From Trinickia symbiotica (GTDB lineage: Bacteria > Pseudomonadota > Gammaproteobacteria > Burkholderiales > Burkholderiaceae), in NCBI RefSeq assembly GCF_002934455.1, contig NZ_PTIR01000011.1:124001-188000 (forward strand): a DNA stretch of 64,000 nt, read 5' to 3'. Made by a program: the position numbers and the translations under genes. The notes beneath the pieces were generated by a model. It worked only from the letters and a program-made list of their open reading frames with translations. It searched no databases and was not told the DNA's origin. This document shows, one piece after another, positions 18,635-27,204 of the stretch. Each line of letters opens with the position of its first letter. The stretch's first letter is position 1.

Positions 18635-20068
18635 TTACCCGTGATGGGTGTATGAAGTCTTTACTGTGGTGAAGAATTCGGCTGCGTAGCTTCCCTGCTC
18701 CCGGGAGCCGTAACTCGACGCTTTCCGGCCGCCGAACGGCACATGGTAGTCGACACCCGCCGTAGGTGCGTTCACCATGACCATGCCCACTTGGGCTTCC
18801 CGCTTGAACCGATTCGCGAGCTTGAGTGACGTGGTGCAAATGCCGGCCGAGAGGCCAAACTCCGTGTCATTTGCTATCTCTAGCGCGTCATCGAAGTCCT
18901 TTGCATGAATGAGACAGGCGACCGGCCCGAATATTTCTTCCCGCGCGATACGCATGCGTGCATCGACGTCGGCGAAGAGCGTGGGTTCCATATAGAAGCC
19001 CTTGGTTTCGCAATCCTTGAGCGTGCCGCCATAGACGAGCGTTGCCCCCTCGTCGGAACCGAGCTTGACATACTCCAGATTGGACCTCAATTGTTGCTCG
19101 CTCACGACCGGGCCGATATCCGTGTACGGCGACAGCGCGTGCCCCACGCGCAATCGCGAGACGCGCTCGACTAGCGCGTCGCGAAACTCCGCGTAGATTC
19201 CGGACGTGACAATGATGCGGCTCGTCGCGGTGCATCGCTGCCCTGTCGAATAGAAGGCGCCTTGGATTGCGCAGTCGAGCGCGACTGCCATATCGGCATC
19301 GTCTGCGACGACCAACGGGTTCTTGCCGCCCATTTCGAGCTGCATCTTCGCGAACCGCGGACCGGCCGCGGCCATCACTCGAGCGCCGACGCCTGTCGAA
19401 CCCGTAAAGCTGATGGCTCCGACTTTCGGGTTCGACAATATCGCCTGCCCCGCACCACTTCCGCGTCCCAGTACGAGATTGAACACACCGTCGCCGAATC
19501 CAGCGCGGCCGATCACATCGGCCAGCGCCCACGCCGAGGCCGGAACGAGCTCCGCGGGCTTCAGCACGACACAGTTTCCGTACGCCAATGCCGGGGCGAC
19601 CTTCCATGCCGGGATGGCGATCGGGAAATTCCACGGCGTGATGATGCCCACGACGCCGACAGGTTCTCTGACCACATCGATCGTCATGCCCGGTCGCACG
19701 GAATCGAGGCGCTCGCCGCGCTGGCGCAGCACTTCCCCCGAATAAAACTTGAAGATCTGGCCCGCTCTCCTGACCTCCGCGATACCTTCCGGGCGCGTCT
19801 TGCCCTCTTCGCGCGAAAGCAGTTCACCCAGCTCCTCGGCTCTCGCGAGGAGTTCGCTTCCCACCTTGTCGAGCGCATCGGCTCGCGCCTGGATCCCGAG
19901 CATGCGCCCGCCCTTGAATGCATCGAACGCCGCGTCGATGGCATGGTCCGCGAGCGCTTCGTCGCCGAGTGAGAACTCGTCTACGACATCGGAGGTATCG
20001 GACGGATTGACGTCGCGGTAAACATCGCTGCCCGGCACCCACTTCGCGCCGATGTAGCTGTGCTTCAT
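18635..20068 (-). CDS. NAD(P)-dependent semialdehyde dehydrogenase (SSADH / ketoglutarate-semialdehyde type)
   Basis: A 477-residue aldehyde dehydrogenase. The catalytic cysteine is C279 in GQRCTATSR and the general base is E245 in LEMGGKNPL; the ITPWNFPIAIPAWK and FTGSTGVG cofactor segments are intact. The closest recognisable type is the alpha-ketoglutaric/succinic semialdehyde dehydrogenase group, which also accepts glutaric semialdehyde. Its ATG overlaps the gabT stop by four bases, so the pair is coupled: transaminase product to dicarboxylate. The exact semialdehyde cannot be told from sequence. Confidence 0.9.
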   Translation of the reverse strand: MKHSYIGAKWVPGSDVYRDVNPSDTSDVVDEFSLGDEALADHAIDAAFDAFKGGRMLGIQARADALDKVGSELLARAEELGELLSREEGKTRPEGIAEVRRAGQIFKFYSGEVLRQRGERLDSVRPGMTIDVVREPVGVVGIITPWNFPIAIPAWKVAPALAYGNCVVLKPAELVPASAWALADVIGRAGFGDGVFNLVLGRGSGAGQAILSNPKVGAISFTGSTGVGARVMAAAGPRFAKMQLEMGGKNPLVVADDADMAVALDCAIQGAFYSTGQRCTATSRIIVTSGIYAEFRDALVERVSRLRVGHALSPYTDIGPVVSEQQLRSNLEYVKLGSDEGATLVYGGTLKDCETKGFYMEPTLFADVDARMRIAREEIFGPVACLIHAKDFDDALEIANDTEFGLSAGICTTSLKLANRFKREAQVGMVMVNAPTAGVDYHVPFGGRKASSYGSREQGSYAAEFFTTVKTSYTHHG

Positions 20069-21375
20069 GCGAACACCCCACCGACACTTTGCGCCGATGT
20101 GTGGGCGAGCAAGATCTGCTCGATGATGTCGAGGCCTTCATCGACCAATTCGTCGGAGACCGTGAGCGGCAGCATGATTCGCAGCACGTTGCCGTGCGTC
20201 CCGCTCGTGAGAAGCAGCAAACCACGCTCGAACGCCTCGGCCTTGACTGCGTTCGCAATCTCGGGAGCGGGTTGCCCCTCCTTGCAGAACTCCACGCCTG
20301 TCATCGCGCCGAGACCGCGAACATCGGCGATTTCCGGAACGCGTTGCCGCAACGCATTCATGCGATCACGCAGGCGCTTGCCGAGCGCTTCGCTGCGCGC
20401 GCACAGTTGCTCCTCTTCCATTGCGTCGAGGACGGCGAGCGCTGCAACGCATGCCATCGGATGACCTGCGTAGGTGCTCCCGAGTCCGCCGGCCGGGATG
20501 GAGTCGAGCACGTCGGCGCGGCCGACGACCGCCGAAATCGTCATGCCGCCCCCGAGTCCCTTCGCGAGCGTCGTCAGATCCGGCACCACGCCCGAATGTT
20601 CCATCGCGAACATGCGCCCGGTGCGTCCAATGCCCGTCTGGATCTCGTCGGCCACGAGCAGTATCCCGTGCTCGTCGCAAAGCGCCCGAAGCTGTCTCAG
20701 GAATTCCGCGGGCGCCGGAATGTAGCCCCCTTCCCCAAGAACAGGTTCGACGATGATGGCCGCGACACGATCCGGGTCGACTGTATACTTGAACAACCGC
20801 TTGATGCCCGCGATCGAGTCCTGGATAGAGATGCCGTGCAGCGCCGACGGATAGGGGGCTTGATAGACATCCGCCGAAGTCGGGCCGAAGCCTGCCTTAT
20901 AGGGCGCGACTTTTCCGGTGAGCGCCATCGCCATGAAAGTCCGACCATGGAAGGCCCCGTCGAACGAAATGACGGCGGTGCGCTTCGTATAGTGGCGTGC
21001 CACCTTGATGGCATTCTCGACGGCCTCGGCTCCCGTCGTCATGAAGAACGCCTTCTTTTCGAAGTCGCCGGGGGCCAGCGACGAGATCCGCTCCGCCAAC
21101 TCCACGTATGATTCGTAGGCCACGACCTGGAAACAGGTGTGCGTGAACTTTTCGGCCTGTCGCGCAACGGCGCTCGTGATCTTCGGATGGCGATGCCCGG
21201 TATTGAGCACGGCGATGCCGGCGCAGAAATCGATGTAGCGCTTGCCTTCCACGTCCCAGATCTCTCCGTTTTCCGCACGCGCAGCGAACAGGGGATGCGC
21301 GTTGCCGATACCCTGTGGAATGGCCTTTTGACGGCGGGCCATCAAAGCCCGGTTCGTTTGCTCGGTGTGCGACAC
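20065..21375 (-). CDS. gabT: 4-aminobutyrate (omega-amino acid) transaminase
   Basis: A 436-residue class III aminotransferase. The PLP lysine is K272 in TLAKGLGGGM and the pyridine-nitrogen partner is D243 in VADEIQTG; the substrate-side GNAHPLF and AGIAVLNTGH segments match GabT/DavT proteins. It converts GABA or 5-aminovalerate with 2-oxoglutarate to the semialdehyde. It is the first gene of the colinear cassette, overlapping the dehydrogenase gene by four bases. A perfect CCGGAC-T-GTCCGG palindrome lies 90 bp upstream. GABA and 5-aminovalerate cannot be separated by sequence reading. Confidence 0.92.
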   Translation of the reverse strand: MSHTEQTNRALMARRQKAIPQGIGNAHPLFAARAENGEIWDVEGKRYIDFCAGIAVLNTGHRHPKITSAVARQAEKFTHTCFQVVAYESYVELAERISSLAPGDFEKKAFFMTTGAEAVENAIKVARHYTKRTAVISFDGAFHGRTFMAMALTGKVAPYKAGFGPTSADVYQAPYPSALHGISIQDSIAGIKRLFKYTVDPDRVAAIIVEPVLGEGGYIPAPAEFLRQLRALCDEHGILLVADEIQTGIGRTGRMFAMEHSGVVPDLTTLAKGLGGGMTISAVVGRADVLDSIPAGGLGSTYAGHPMACVAALAVLDAMEEEQLCARSEALGKRLRDRMNALRQRVPEIADVRGLGAMTGVEFCKEGQPAPEIANAVKAEAFERGLLLLTSGTHGNVLRIMLPLTVSDELVDEGLDIIEQILLAHTSAQSVGGVFA

Positions 21376-21464
21376 GTTCGACTCCTGGTTGTTGAGGTAC
21401 AGGGCAATCGTCGGAATGCGTCTGGGCTCTGCGACTTTGGCAGGTGTGTGTCTTGCTTCGATTG

Positions 21465-21477
21465 CCGGACTGTCCGG
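21465..21477. promoter_or_regulatory. Palindrome upstream of gabT
   Basis: A perfect inverted repeat with CCGGAC and GTCCGG arms around one base, 90 bp before the gabT start. It is a candidate operator for the cassette; which regulator binds is unknown, and MocR proteins more often use direct repeats. Confidence 0.35.
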
Positions 21478-21526
21478 TCAGAATATGCCGTGGGCCGATG
21501 TGGATGCCAGACACATTGGGACAGCG

Positions 21527-22162
21527 CTATTTGGGCACTGTATGGTTTGGCGAGGCAATACACATCTCACAGCCGGCGCTTTGCCGCTGCGTCGCCACGG
21601 CAATATCTTTCGCCACGGATGCAAGCGCTCGACTATGTGCGTTGACGAGCGCGTCGTAGCCAACGCCGCTAACGGGCTCGCGCACCACACTGCGTCCATC
21701 AATGGCATTGCCCTTGGACTGCCGTACCGACCAGATCACCGCCAGCGTCACCGCTCCCCCATTTATCGGCGAATCAAAGGTCTGGACGTCAACGGACACC
21801 GCATAGGCGCTGCCATTCGCACGCTGCGGATAGACTGACACGACCAAACCGGGGACAAGCTCCATGAGATCGTCAGCCAGCGCGCGGCCAATTTGACTCT
21901 TCAGCGGATCGGCCCAGCGAGCGAACTCGTCGATGGATACCCGGTTCGCGTCGATGGTTGAGACGATTTGCGGTCGATCGACCAAATCCGGAATCGTAAT
22001 CGGACCGATCGCGACCGTCATCGGCTTGATAGCCGGTCTCGACTCGGCAACTCGAACCGCACTCAACGTATAAAACCGTGAAGCGGGCGACGTCGCACAT
22101 CCCGCGGCGATAATGATCGACACGGTCGTCAACGCCAAAGCGACTGCTCGGTATCGGCTCAT
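21527..22162 (-). CDS. pqiC: PqiC-type outer-membrane lipoprotein
   Basis: A 211-residue lipoprotein with a signal peptide and lipobox ending in C22 (IIAAGC), followed by the SPASRFYTL segment typical of PqiC/YmbA and MlaB-independent auxiliary lipoproteins. PqiC sits in the outer membrane and receives the PqiB tube. The gene start overlaps the end of pqiB by four bases. It is the last gene of the pqiABC operon. Confidence 0.88.
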   Translation of the reverse strand: MSRYRAVALALTTVSIIIAAGCATSPASRFYTLSAVRVAESRPAIKPMTVAIGPITIPDLVDRPQIVSTIDANRVSIDEFARWADPLKSQIGRALADDLMELVPGLVVSVYPQRANGSAYAVSVDVQTFDSPINGGAVTLAVIWSVRQSKGNAIDGRSVVREPVSGVGYDALVNAHSRALASVAKDIAVATQRQSAGCEMCIASPNHTVPK

Positions 22163-23787
22163 GGTTTCTCGTCGGTCTTGCCTCGGATCAGCGCTTCGGG
22201 GTGGCGTTCGAGGTATTCCGCCAGCGAGCGAATCGACACCGCCGCCCGCGACAGTTCATGCATCGTCTCGGCAGTGCTCTGCTGCAACGGGGAGTCGCTT
22301 TGCAACGTGCGATTCGCAGACGACAGCGCCTCTCGAGCCGCGGCGAGCGTCGCCTTGGCGTCGGGCGCGATATCGGTATTGATCGTTTTCAACAGCACGT
22401 CTGCATCGCCGAGCGTTTTGCGCAGGTCGGTGCTGAGTCCCTCGAACGGAATCGCATTGAGCTTGGTGACGAGACTCGTGATGGAGTCCTGCAAGCCCTG
22501 CAGGTTACCCGGCACCGTCGGCAATTGCGGCGGCTTATTGCTCCAATCCACTGCCGTCTTGGGGGCCGCTGGAAAGAAGTCGAACGCCACATACAGTTGT
22601 CCGGTAAGCAGGCTCCCTGTCCTCAACTGTGCCCGCAGCCCTTTCGATATCAGGTAGTTTGCGAACTGCTTCCCCTCCGCCGATGTGCTCCCGGCGCTAC
22701 CGTCCCAGTTATCGCGCGAAATCAGACGCTCGGGATAAATGTTCACGTCGACCGGAACGCTGAACTCCCTGGTGGCCGGATCGAAGTGCGCACGGATCGC
22801 GGTGACCTCGCCAATGACGATCCCGCGGAAGTCGACCGGAGCGCCAACCGTCAGCCCGCGCACCGACTCCTTGAAGTTCAATACATACTTGTCCACGATC
22901 GTGTCATGCGGCTTCATCGCCTCGGCGCGCGTGGCGAAAAGCTCATACTCGCGCAGCGCCTCGGCCTCCGCGCCCTTGGTCGATTCAGGCAGGTTCTCGA
23001 AGGCAAGGCCGCCGATGAGGATCGACACCATGGACTCCGTGTCGATCGTCACGCCGGTCGTGTCCAACTTGACGTCGACACCGCTCGCATGCCAGAAGCG
23101 TGTGTCGTCCGTTACGTATTTGTCGTAAGGCGCGTTGATGAATACCTGTATCGTCATTCCGGCGCCGTCCGGGTCAAGTGCATACGAGACTATCTGACCC
23201 ACCTGGAGCCGCCGGAAAAAGATGGGGGAACCAATATCGAGCGAGCCGATATTTTTGCTCTTAAGCATGAACGCTCGCCCGGGCGTGCCCGTGGCGAGGA
23301 CTGGCGGTGACTCGAGACCGACGAAATCGCGTCGAGCCTTTTCCGATCTGCCGATGTCCATGCCGATATGGGAACCGGATAGCAAGGTGCTGATGCCCGA
23401 TACCGTGCCGCCGGCAATACGCGGTCGGACGACCCAGAAGCGGGTATCGTCGACGAGCATGCTGGCCGCGCTGCGAGTCATTTCGGCACTGGCAACCACA
23501 GTCTTGTGATCGTCCGAAAGCGCAAGACCTTTGATCACGCCGATGTCGACGTTCTTGAACTTGATCTTCGTCTTGCCGGCCTCGATGCCGTCGGCTGTCG
23601 CGAAGCGGATGGTGATGGTCGGCCCCCTTTGCATGATCGACTGCACGAGCAGGCCGCCGGCAATCAAAATGGCCACGAGCGGTACGATCCACACAATCTG
23701 TATACGGCGTCTCGACCGCTTCGCAGCGACTGCTGTCGGAAAATCGACCGCGTCTTCGTTCTCTTTCCGTCCCGACAACTTATTCAC
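22159..23787 (-). CDS. pqiB: Intermembrane transport protein with MCE domains
   Basis: A 542-residue MCE protein. One transmembrane helix near the N-terminus (IVWIVPLVAILIAGGLLV) is followed by three MCE repeats (visible as the recurring FKNVDIG, FRRLQVGQI and FRGIVIGEV segments) and a helical C-terminus that forms the needle. It carries lipids between inner and outer membranes with PqiA and PqiC. The GTG at 23787 is preferred because GGAG lies seven bases upstream and it overlaps the pqiA stop; an ATG at 23805 is the alternative. Residue numbering near the start depends on this choice. Confidence 0.88.
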   Translation of the reverse strand: MNKLSGRKENEDAVDFPTAVAAKRSRRRIQIVWIVPLVAILIAGGLLVQSIMQRGPTITIRFATADGIEAGKTKIKFKNVDIGVIKGLALSDDHKTVVASAEMTRSAASMLVDDTRFWVVRPRIAGGTVSGISTLLSGSHIGMDIGRSEKARRDFVGLESPPVLATGTPGRAFMLKSKNIGSLDIGSPIFFRRLQVGQIVSYALDPDGAGMTIQVFINAPYDKYVTDDTRFWHASGVDVKLDTTGVTIDTESMVSILIGGLAFENLPESTKGAEAEALREYELFATRAEAMKPHDTIVDKYVLNFKESVRGLTVGAPVDFRGIVIGEVTAIRAHFDPATREFSVPVDVNIYPERLISRDNWDGSAGSTSAEGKQFANYLISKGLRAQLRTGSLLTGQLYVAFDFFPAAPKTAVDWSNKPPQLPTVPGNLQGLQDSITSLVTKLNAIPFEGLSTDLRKTLGDADVLLKTINTDIAPDAKATLAAAREALSSANRTLQSDSPLQQSTAETMHELSRAAVSIRSLAEYLERHPEALIRGKTDEKP

Positions 23788-25048
23788 TTTCCCACTCCAC
23801 TGCATCCCAGATAAGCCGGGGATCGAACGACAAGGCGGCAAGCATGGTCAGCACGACGACCGCTCCAAATGCAATCGCACCAGGACCGGCATCGATCGTG
23901 GCCAGCGAGCCGAACTGCACGAGCGCAACCAGGATCGTGATGACGTAGATATCGAGCATCGACCATCGGCCGACTAGTTCCACCGCCCGGTAGATGCGGG
24001 CTCGCATTCGCGGGACGACGGAAGAGCGCAACTGAGTGCTCCAGGCGAGATAGGTGAGCAACAGGATTTTGACCATCGGCACGACAACGCTAGCGATGAA
24101 CACGACGATGGCAAGCACCGATGACCCGGAGGTCCAGAGAAACGCGACGCCGCTCAGAATCGTGTCGGATTTGGCACCAAACACCGTACTAGTAACCATG
24201 ACCGGCAGGAGTACAGCTGGGATGTAGAGGACCATCGCGGCCGATAGAAATGCCCAGGTGCGGGCGAGACTGTGAGGCTTGCGAAGGTGCAACACCGCGC
24301 CACAGCGTGGACATATCCCGCCCTGGAAGTCAGCGAAAGGTTTCGATACCAGGCTGCAGTCGTGACATATGAATAGCCCCGTGCGAGCCGCGGTTAGCGC
24401 CGTCGCGGTCTTCCTCGATACGAGCGACGCGGCATTGCTATCCGTGAAGCTGTTGATGCATGCGCAACTATCGGCCGGATTGAACGAGACCCCAGCGGCT
24501 GCGAGCAGCACCATCACCGAACCGAAGGCCCACATCCCGAAACCGGGAATGACGGTCGCGAAGTGCTCGAGCTTGACGAGCGCGACCAGCATAGCGAGCA
24601 TGAGTACTTCGATCATTGCCCAGGGCGCAACATGCTTGAGCACGCGAAGAGCGAGCGCAGGACGGTAAGGCGAACGCCCCATGCGCAACGGCAAAAGCAG
24701 ATAGATGACTGCCCCGATGTTCAACGAAGGCATCAGGATCGTCGTCACAAAGACGAGAGCGGCCAAAGGCCACATTCCGTCGCCCCACAACGACGCGATC
24801 GTCCCTAACAATGTCGTTTCCACGAATGCGCCCTTGGCCCACAGCTCGACGATCGAAAAGCAGTTCGCGACCGCAAACAAAACGGCGGCTGGCAGGGTCA
24901 GCGCCAGCGCGCGATCGTGCGTCGCCGGCAGGCTGCGATAGAGAACCGCATCGCAGCGTCGGCAGCGGGCAGTACCGTGTTCCGGTAGCTGCGCCGTCCA
25001 CTGGAGAAGATCGCATTCGTGACATGCGACAAGCTTGGCTTCATTCAT
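23780..25048 (-). CDS. pqiA: Paraquat-inducible protein A, inner-membrane
   Basis: A 422-residue integral membrane protein with two PqiA domains, each beginning with a zinc-ribbon-like four-cysteine cluster (CHECD...CRRCD near residues 10-35 and CHDC...CPRCG near 230-255) followed by four hydrophobic segments. PqiA is the inner-membrane partner of PqiB. It is first in the operon. Its promoter region carries an 18-bp palindrome matching the one before the neighbouring tetR gene. Confidence 0.9.
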   Translation of the reverse strand: MNEAKLVACHECDLLQWTAQLPEHGTARCRRCDAVLYRSLPATHDRALALTLPAAVLFAVANCFSIVELWAKGAFVETTLLGTIASLWGDGMWPLAALVFVTTILMPSLNIGAVIYLLLPLRMGRSPYRPALALRVLKHVAPWAMIEVLMLAMLVALVKLEHFATVIPGFGMWAFGSVMVLLAAAGVSFNPADSCACINSFTDSNAASLVSRKTATALTAARTGLFICHDCSLVSKPFADFQGGICPRCGAVLHLRKPHSLARTWAFLSAAMVLYIPAVLLPVMVTSTVFGAKSDTILSGVAFLWTSGSSVLAIVVFIASVVVPMVKILLLTYLAWSTQLRSSVVPRMRARIYRAVELVGRWSMLDIYVITILVALVQFGSLATIDAGPGAIAFGAVVVLTMLAALSFDPRLIWDAVEWESE

Positions 25049-25125
25049 TTTTGGACATTCCGGTTTCGGACGCGGCGCACAACGGGCAGCTCATGAGAGG
25101 CAGCAGATTCACTCTGCTAGAGAAA

Positions 25126-25154
25126 CGTGTAAAACCGGACAGACGGTTTGTTAA
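25126..25154 (-). promoter_or_regulatory. Predicted pqiA promoter
   Basis: On the minus strand TTAACA (25149-25154) and TACACG (25126-25131) are 17 bp apart. The operator-like palindrome fills the spacer, the usual layout for repression. The -10 match is weak, so the assignment rests on spacing and on the operator. Confidence 0.45.
25132..25149. promoter_or_regulatory. Operator-like palindrome before pqiA
   Basis: The site reads AAACCGGACAGACGGTTT. In the opposite orientation it shares 14 of 18 bases, including a nine-base half AAACCGTCT, with the palindrome before the tetR gene at 25959-25976. It lies 83 bp upstream of the pqiA ATG. A TetR-type repressor is the natural candidate. Confidence 0.6.
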
Positions 25155-25265
25155 TTGGACAAACGTCGGATCGAGTTCGGCACCGGCAACTCGGCCGAAC
25201 GTTGTCGGCCTGGTGTCCTCAGGCCAACACCAACGCTAGCCAGCCGATGAGTTCACAGCGCGATG

Positions 25266-25865
25266 TCAGCCCGCGGACCGCGCGGAACGACGTTTCCTGG
25301 GTAACGTTCGCACCTCCCAGCTCTTTTCGTCGAGGAGCCTGTCGAACAGACGCTTGCGAGCCGATTCGCTCAACGTCGACATACCCAGCAAAGCGTGAAA
25401 CGCGATACCGCTGGCCGCGAAGTATCGCAGCAGCGACAAGTCCGGGTCGGCCGCGCCATCTTTCACGGCCTGCATGACTGCTTCGTCAGACGTCTTCATA
25501 TCTTCGACCAAGGCCGGACTCTCGATCAGCGCGGCGAGACTGGCCCGCGCCACGGAATACGGCTGCTTGATGGCTTCTTGGAAAATCGCGATCTGGGCCG
25601 CGAGGATCGGTTCGGCCTTGGTCGAGCCTTCCTTCTGCAGATAGTCGCGAGCGATCTGCTCGAACTGCTGCCGCTGATAATCGAGCAGCGCGCAGAGCAC
25701 GCCGTGCCGCGTACCGAACTGATGCAGGAGCCCGCCCTTGCTGATGCCGCTTTCGCGCGACAGCGAATCGAACGTCAGTCCACCGACACCATCCCGCGTC
25801 AGGATGGTAAGCGCGGCTTCAATTGCTTTTCTGCGGGAGATCTCCGAGCGAGTCTGATTGTCCAT
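25266..25865 (-). CDS. TetR/AcrR-family regulator
   Basis: A 199-residue regulator with the helix-turn-helix at about residues 12-55 (LTFDSLSRESGISKGGLLHQFGTRHGVL) and an all-helical ligand domain. The start at 25865 is chosen because a strong promoter ends at about 25932, upstream of it; the frame extends to 25988 but that stretch crosses the promoter. The palindrome AATCCGTCTAGACGGTTT touches its -35 box, so the gene is probably autoregulated, and the matching palindrome before pqiA suggests it represses pqiABC. It is divergent from the DUF3313 lipoprotein gene. Confidence 0.87.
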   Translation of the reverse strand: MDNQTRSEISRRKAIEAALTILTRDGVGGLTFDSLSRESGISKGGLLHQFGTRHGVLCALLDYQRQQFEQIARDYLQKEGSTKAEPILAAQIAIFQEAIKQPYSVARASLAALIESPALVEDMKTSDEAVMQAVKDGAADPDLSLLRYFAASGIAFHALLGMSTLSESARKRLFDRLLDEKSWEVRTLPRKRRSARSAG

Positions 25866-25931
25866 TGTCGATATCGGTGGCGTTGCGACGATTGCGGCGG
25901 GGCGTTGGGGGCTCGCTAAGCCGACGAGGAA

Positions 25932-25960
25932 ATTATACCGTCGCCTTTGCATAAAAACAA
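25932..25960 (-). promoter_or_regulatory. Predicted tetR promoter
   Basis: On the minus strand TTGTTT (25955-25960) and a perfect TATAAT (25932-25937) are 17 bp apart. It lies about 70 bp before the chosen ATG and abuts the operator palindrome. Confidence 0.65.
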
Positions 25961-25976
25961 TCCGTCTAGACGGTTT
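25959..25976. promoter_or_regulatory. Operator-like palindrome between tetR and DUF3313 gene
   Basis: The core CCGTCTAGACGG (25962-25973) is a perfect 12-bp palindrome, extended imperfectly to 18 bp. It overlaps the end of the tetR -35 box and could act on both divergent genes. It matches the site before pqiA. Confidence 0.65.
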
Positions 25977-26071
25977 ACAAAGCAGCACGGCAATGCTACT
26001 GTCCGGTCTCGTCGAATCCGCCCGGAACAGAGGGTTTCCTAGGCTCGAACTGCCCTTTCAAGGAAGGCAAA

Positions 26072-26734
26072 ATGCTCAAGAAAAACGTCGTCCCGCTTCT
26101 TCTCACTGCGGCCACCGTGTTGGCGCTGTCGGCATGCGCCGGTGTGCAGCCGGTTCCCTACACGGGTATTTCCTCGTCGTCACACATGCAGCAAAACCGC
26201 GACGACGACGCCGGCAAGGTGCCGTACAAATACAGTGCCCTCGCGGCCTGGTCGCGATACACGCGGGTGCTCGTGGACCCGGTCGTCGTCTATCAGGGCA
26301 GTGACAACCAGTTCGGTGACATGAAGGCGGAGGACCGGACCGAGCTTGCCGATTACATGGGAAAGACGTTCGCGGAAAAGCTGGGCACTCGCTTCCAAAT
26401 CGCGCAACAGTCGGGCCCCAACACACTGCGCATCAAGCTGACCTTGACCGGCGCGGAAAAAACAAAACCGCTGGTTGGGCAGTTCATGCACTTCGACCTG
26501 GCAGGCAATCTCTATAACGGCGTGCAGTCGGTCCGCGGCGGACAGGGGGCGTTCAGCGGTTCGGTTTCCTACGCCGTGGAAATCTATGACAGCAGCAACG
26601 GCCAGCTGCTGAAGGCCTATGTGTCGAAGCAATATCCCAACGCGATGAACCTTGTGGCAGCCTTCGGCTCATTGGGCGCCGCAAAGACCGGCATTGACAA
26701 GGGGGCCGACGCGTTGGTCGCCGAGCTTCACTGA
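26072..26734 (+). CDS. DUF3313-type lipoprotein
   Basis: A 220-residue predicted lipoprotein with signal peptide and lipobox ending in C22 (ALSAC). The mature part resembles the DUF3313 family of uncharacterised outer-envelope lipoproteins (WSRYTRVLVDPVVVY, DYMGKTFAEKL, GGRGAF-like GGQGAFSGSVSYAVEIYD). Its function is unknown. It is divergent from the TetR gene and shares the palindrome region, so it may belong to the same envelope regulon as pqiABC. Its 3' end runs directly into the remnant of a racemase gene on the other strand. Confidence 0.8.
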   Translation: MLKKNVVPLLLTAATVLALSACAGVQPVPYTGISSSSHMQQNRDDDAGKVPYKYSALAAWSRYTRVLVDPVVVYQGSDNQFGDMKAEDRTELADYMGKTFAEKLGTRFQIAQQSGPNTLRIKLTLTGAEKTKPLVGQFMHFDLAGNLYNGVQSVRGGQGAFSGSVSYAVEIYDSSNGQLLKAYVSKQYPNAMNLVAAFGSLGAAKTGIDKGADALVAELH

Positions 26735-27035
26735 CACGACTACCGAATCCGCACCAATCGCATCTTCGATCGCGCGACCGAGGTCGGCCATGCCGGCGCA
26801 GCCCAGCACGATCGCGTCGGCGGCATCTTCCTCGAGCGCGCGGCGGCACTCGTCAGTGATCAGCCGCCGCGCCCCGCTGCCCGGCTGATCGAGATCGAGC
26901 ACGGCGACATCGATTGCCCGCACGTTGCGGTAGAACCGCTTCATCCCATAGCGCTCGGCCAGATGCCAAGCCATTCCTGTCGTACGGGAAAGCGTCAACC
27001 GTGACGAGCGAGAACGCGAGGAAGTTGACCGGCAG
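26735..27035 (-). pseudogene. Aspartate/glutamate/hydantoin racemase remnant
   Basis: The minus strand encodes a clear hydantoin-racemase C-terminal half: GMAWHLAERYGM, NVRAIDVAVLDLD and the IVLGCAGMADLGRAIEDAIGA motif with its catalytic cysteine. The preceding FSLVT piece is in another frame, so there is a frameshift near 27000; the N-terminal half is missing, and the last residues are cut off where the DUF3313 gene begins. It is a decayed gene, related in function to the HyuA/HyuB cassette but about 8 kb away. Confidence 0.75.
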
Positions 27036-27204
27036 CCCCCAGAAATTGCCACGCTTCACGCTCGCCAGTACAGTGCATCTGCCCGAGTCTTGTGCACGAT
27101 CGACGCGTGACGGCCGCATGAAATTGTTAACAATCTGCCGCCGCGATCGCACACCAGCTCACTTCATGCACAATATGGCATCTTCAAATCAGTGAGCACT
27201 TACG
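27036..27204. other. Spacer between racemase remnant and LysR gene
   Basis: Together with the remnant this makes a 470-bp stretch without an intact gene. It includes a perfect ATTGTTAACAAT palindrome and should hold the LysR promoter. Nothing else was recognised. Confidence 0.45.
27123..27134. promoter_or_regulatory. Perfect palindrome upstream of LysR gene
   Basis: The 12-bp palindrome ATTGTTAACAAT lies 70 bp before the GTG start of the LysR gene. It is A/T-rich against a GC-rich background, as LysR operators often are. Binding is inferred from position only. Confidence 0.4.
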
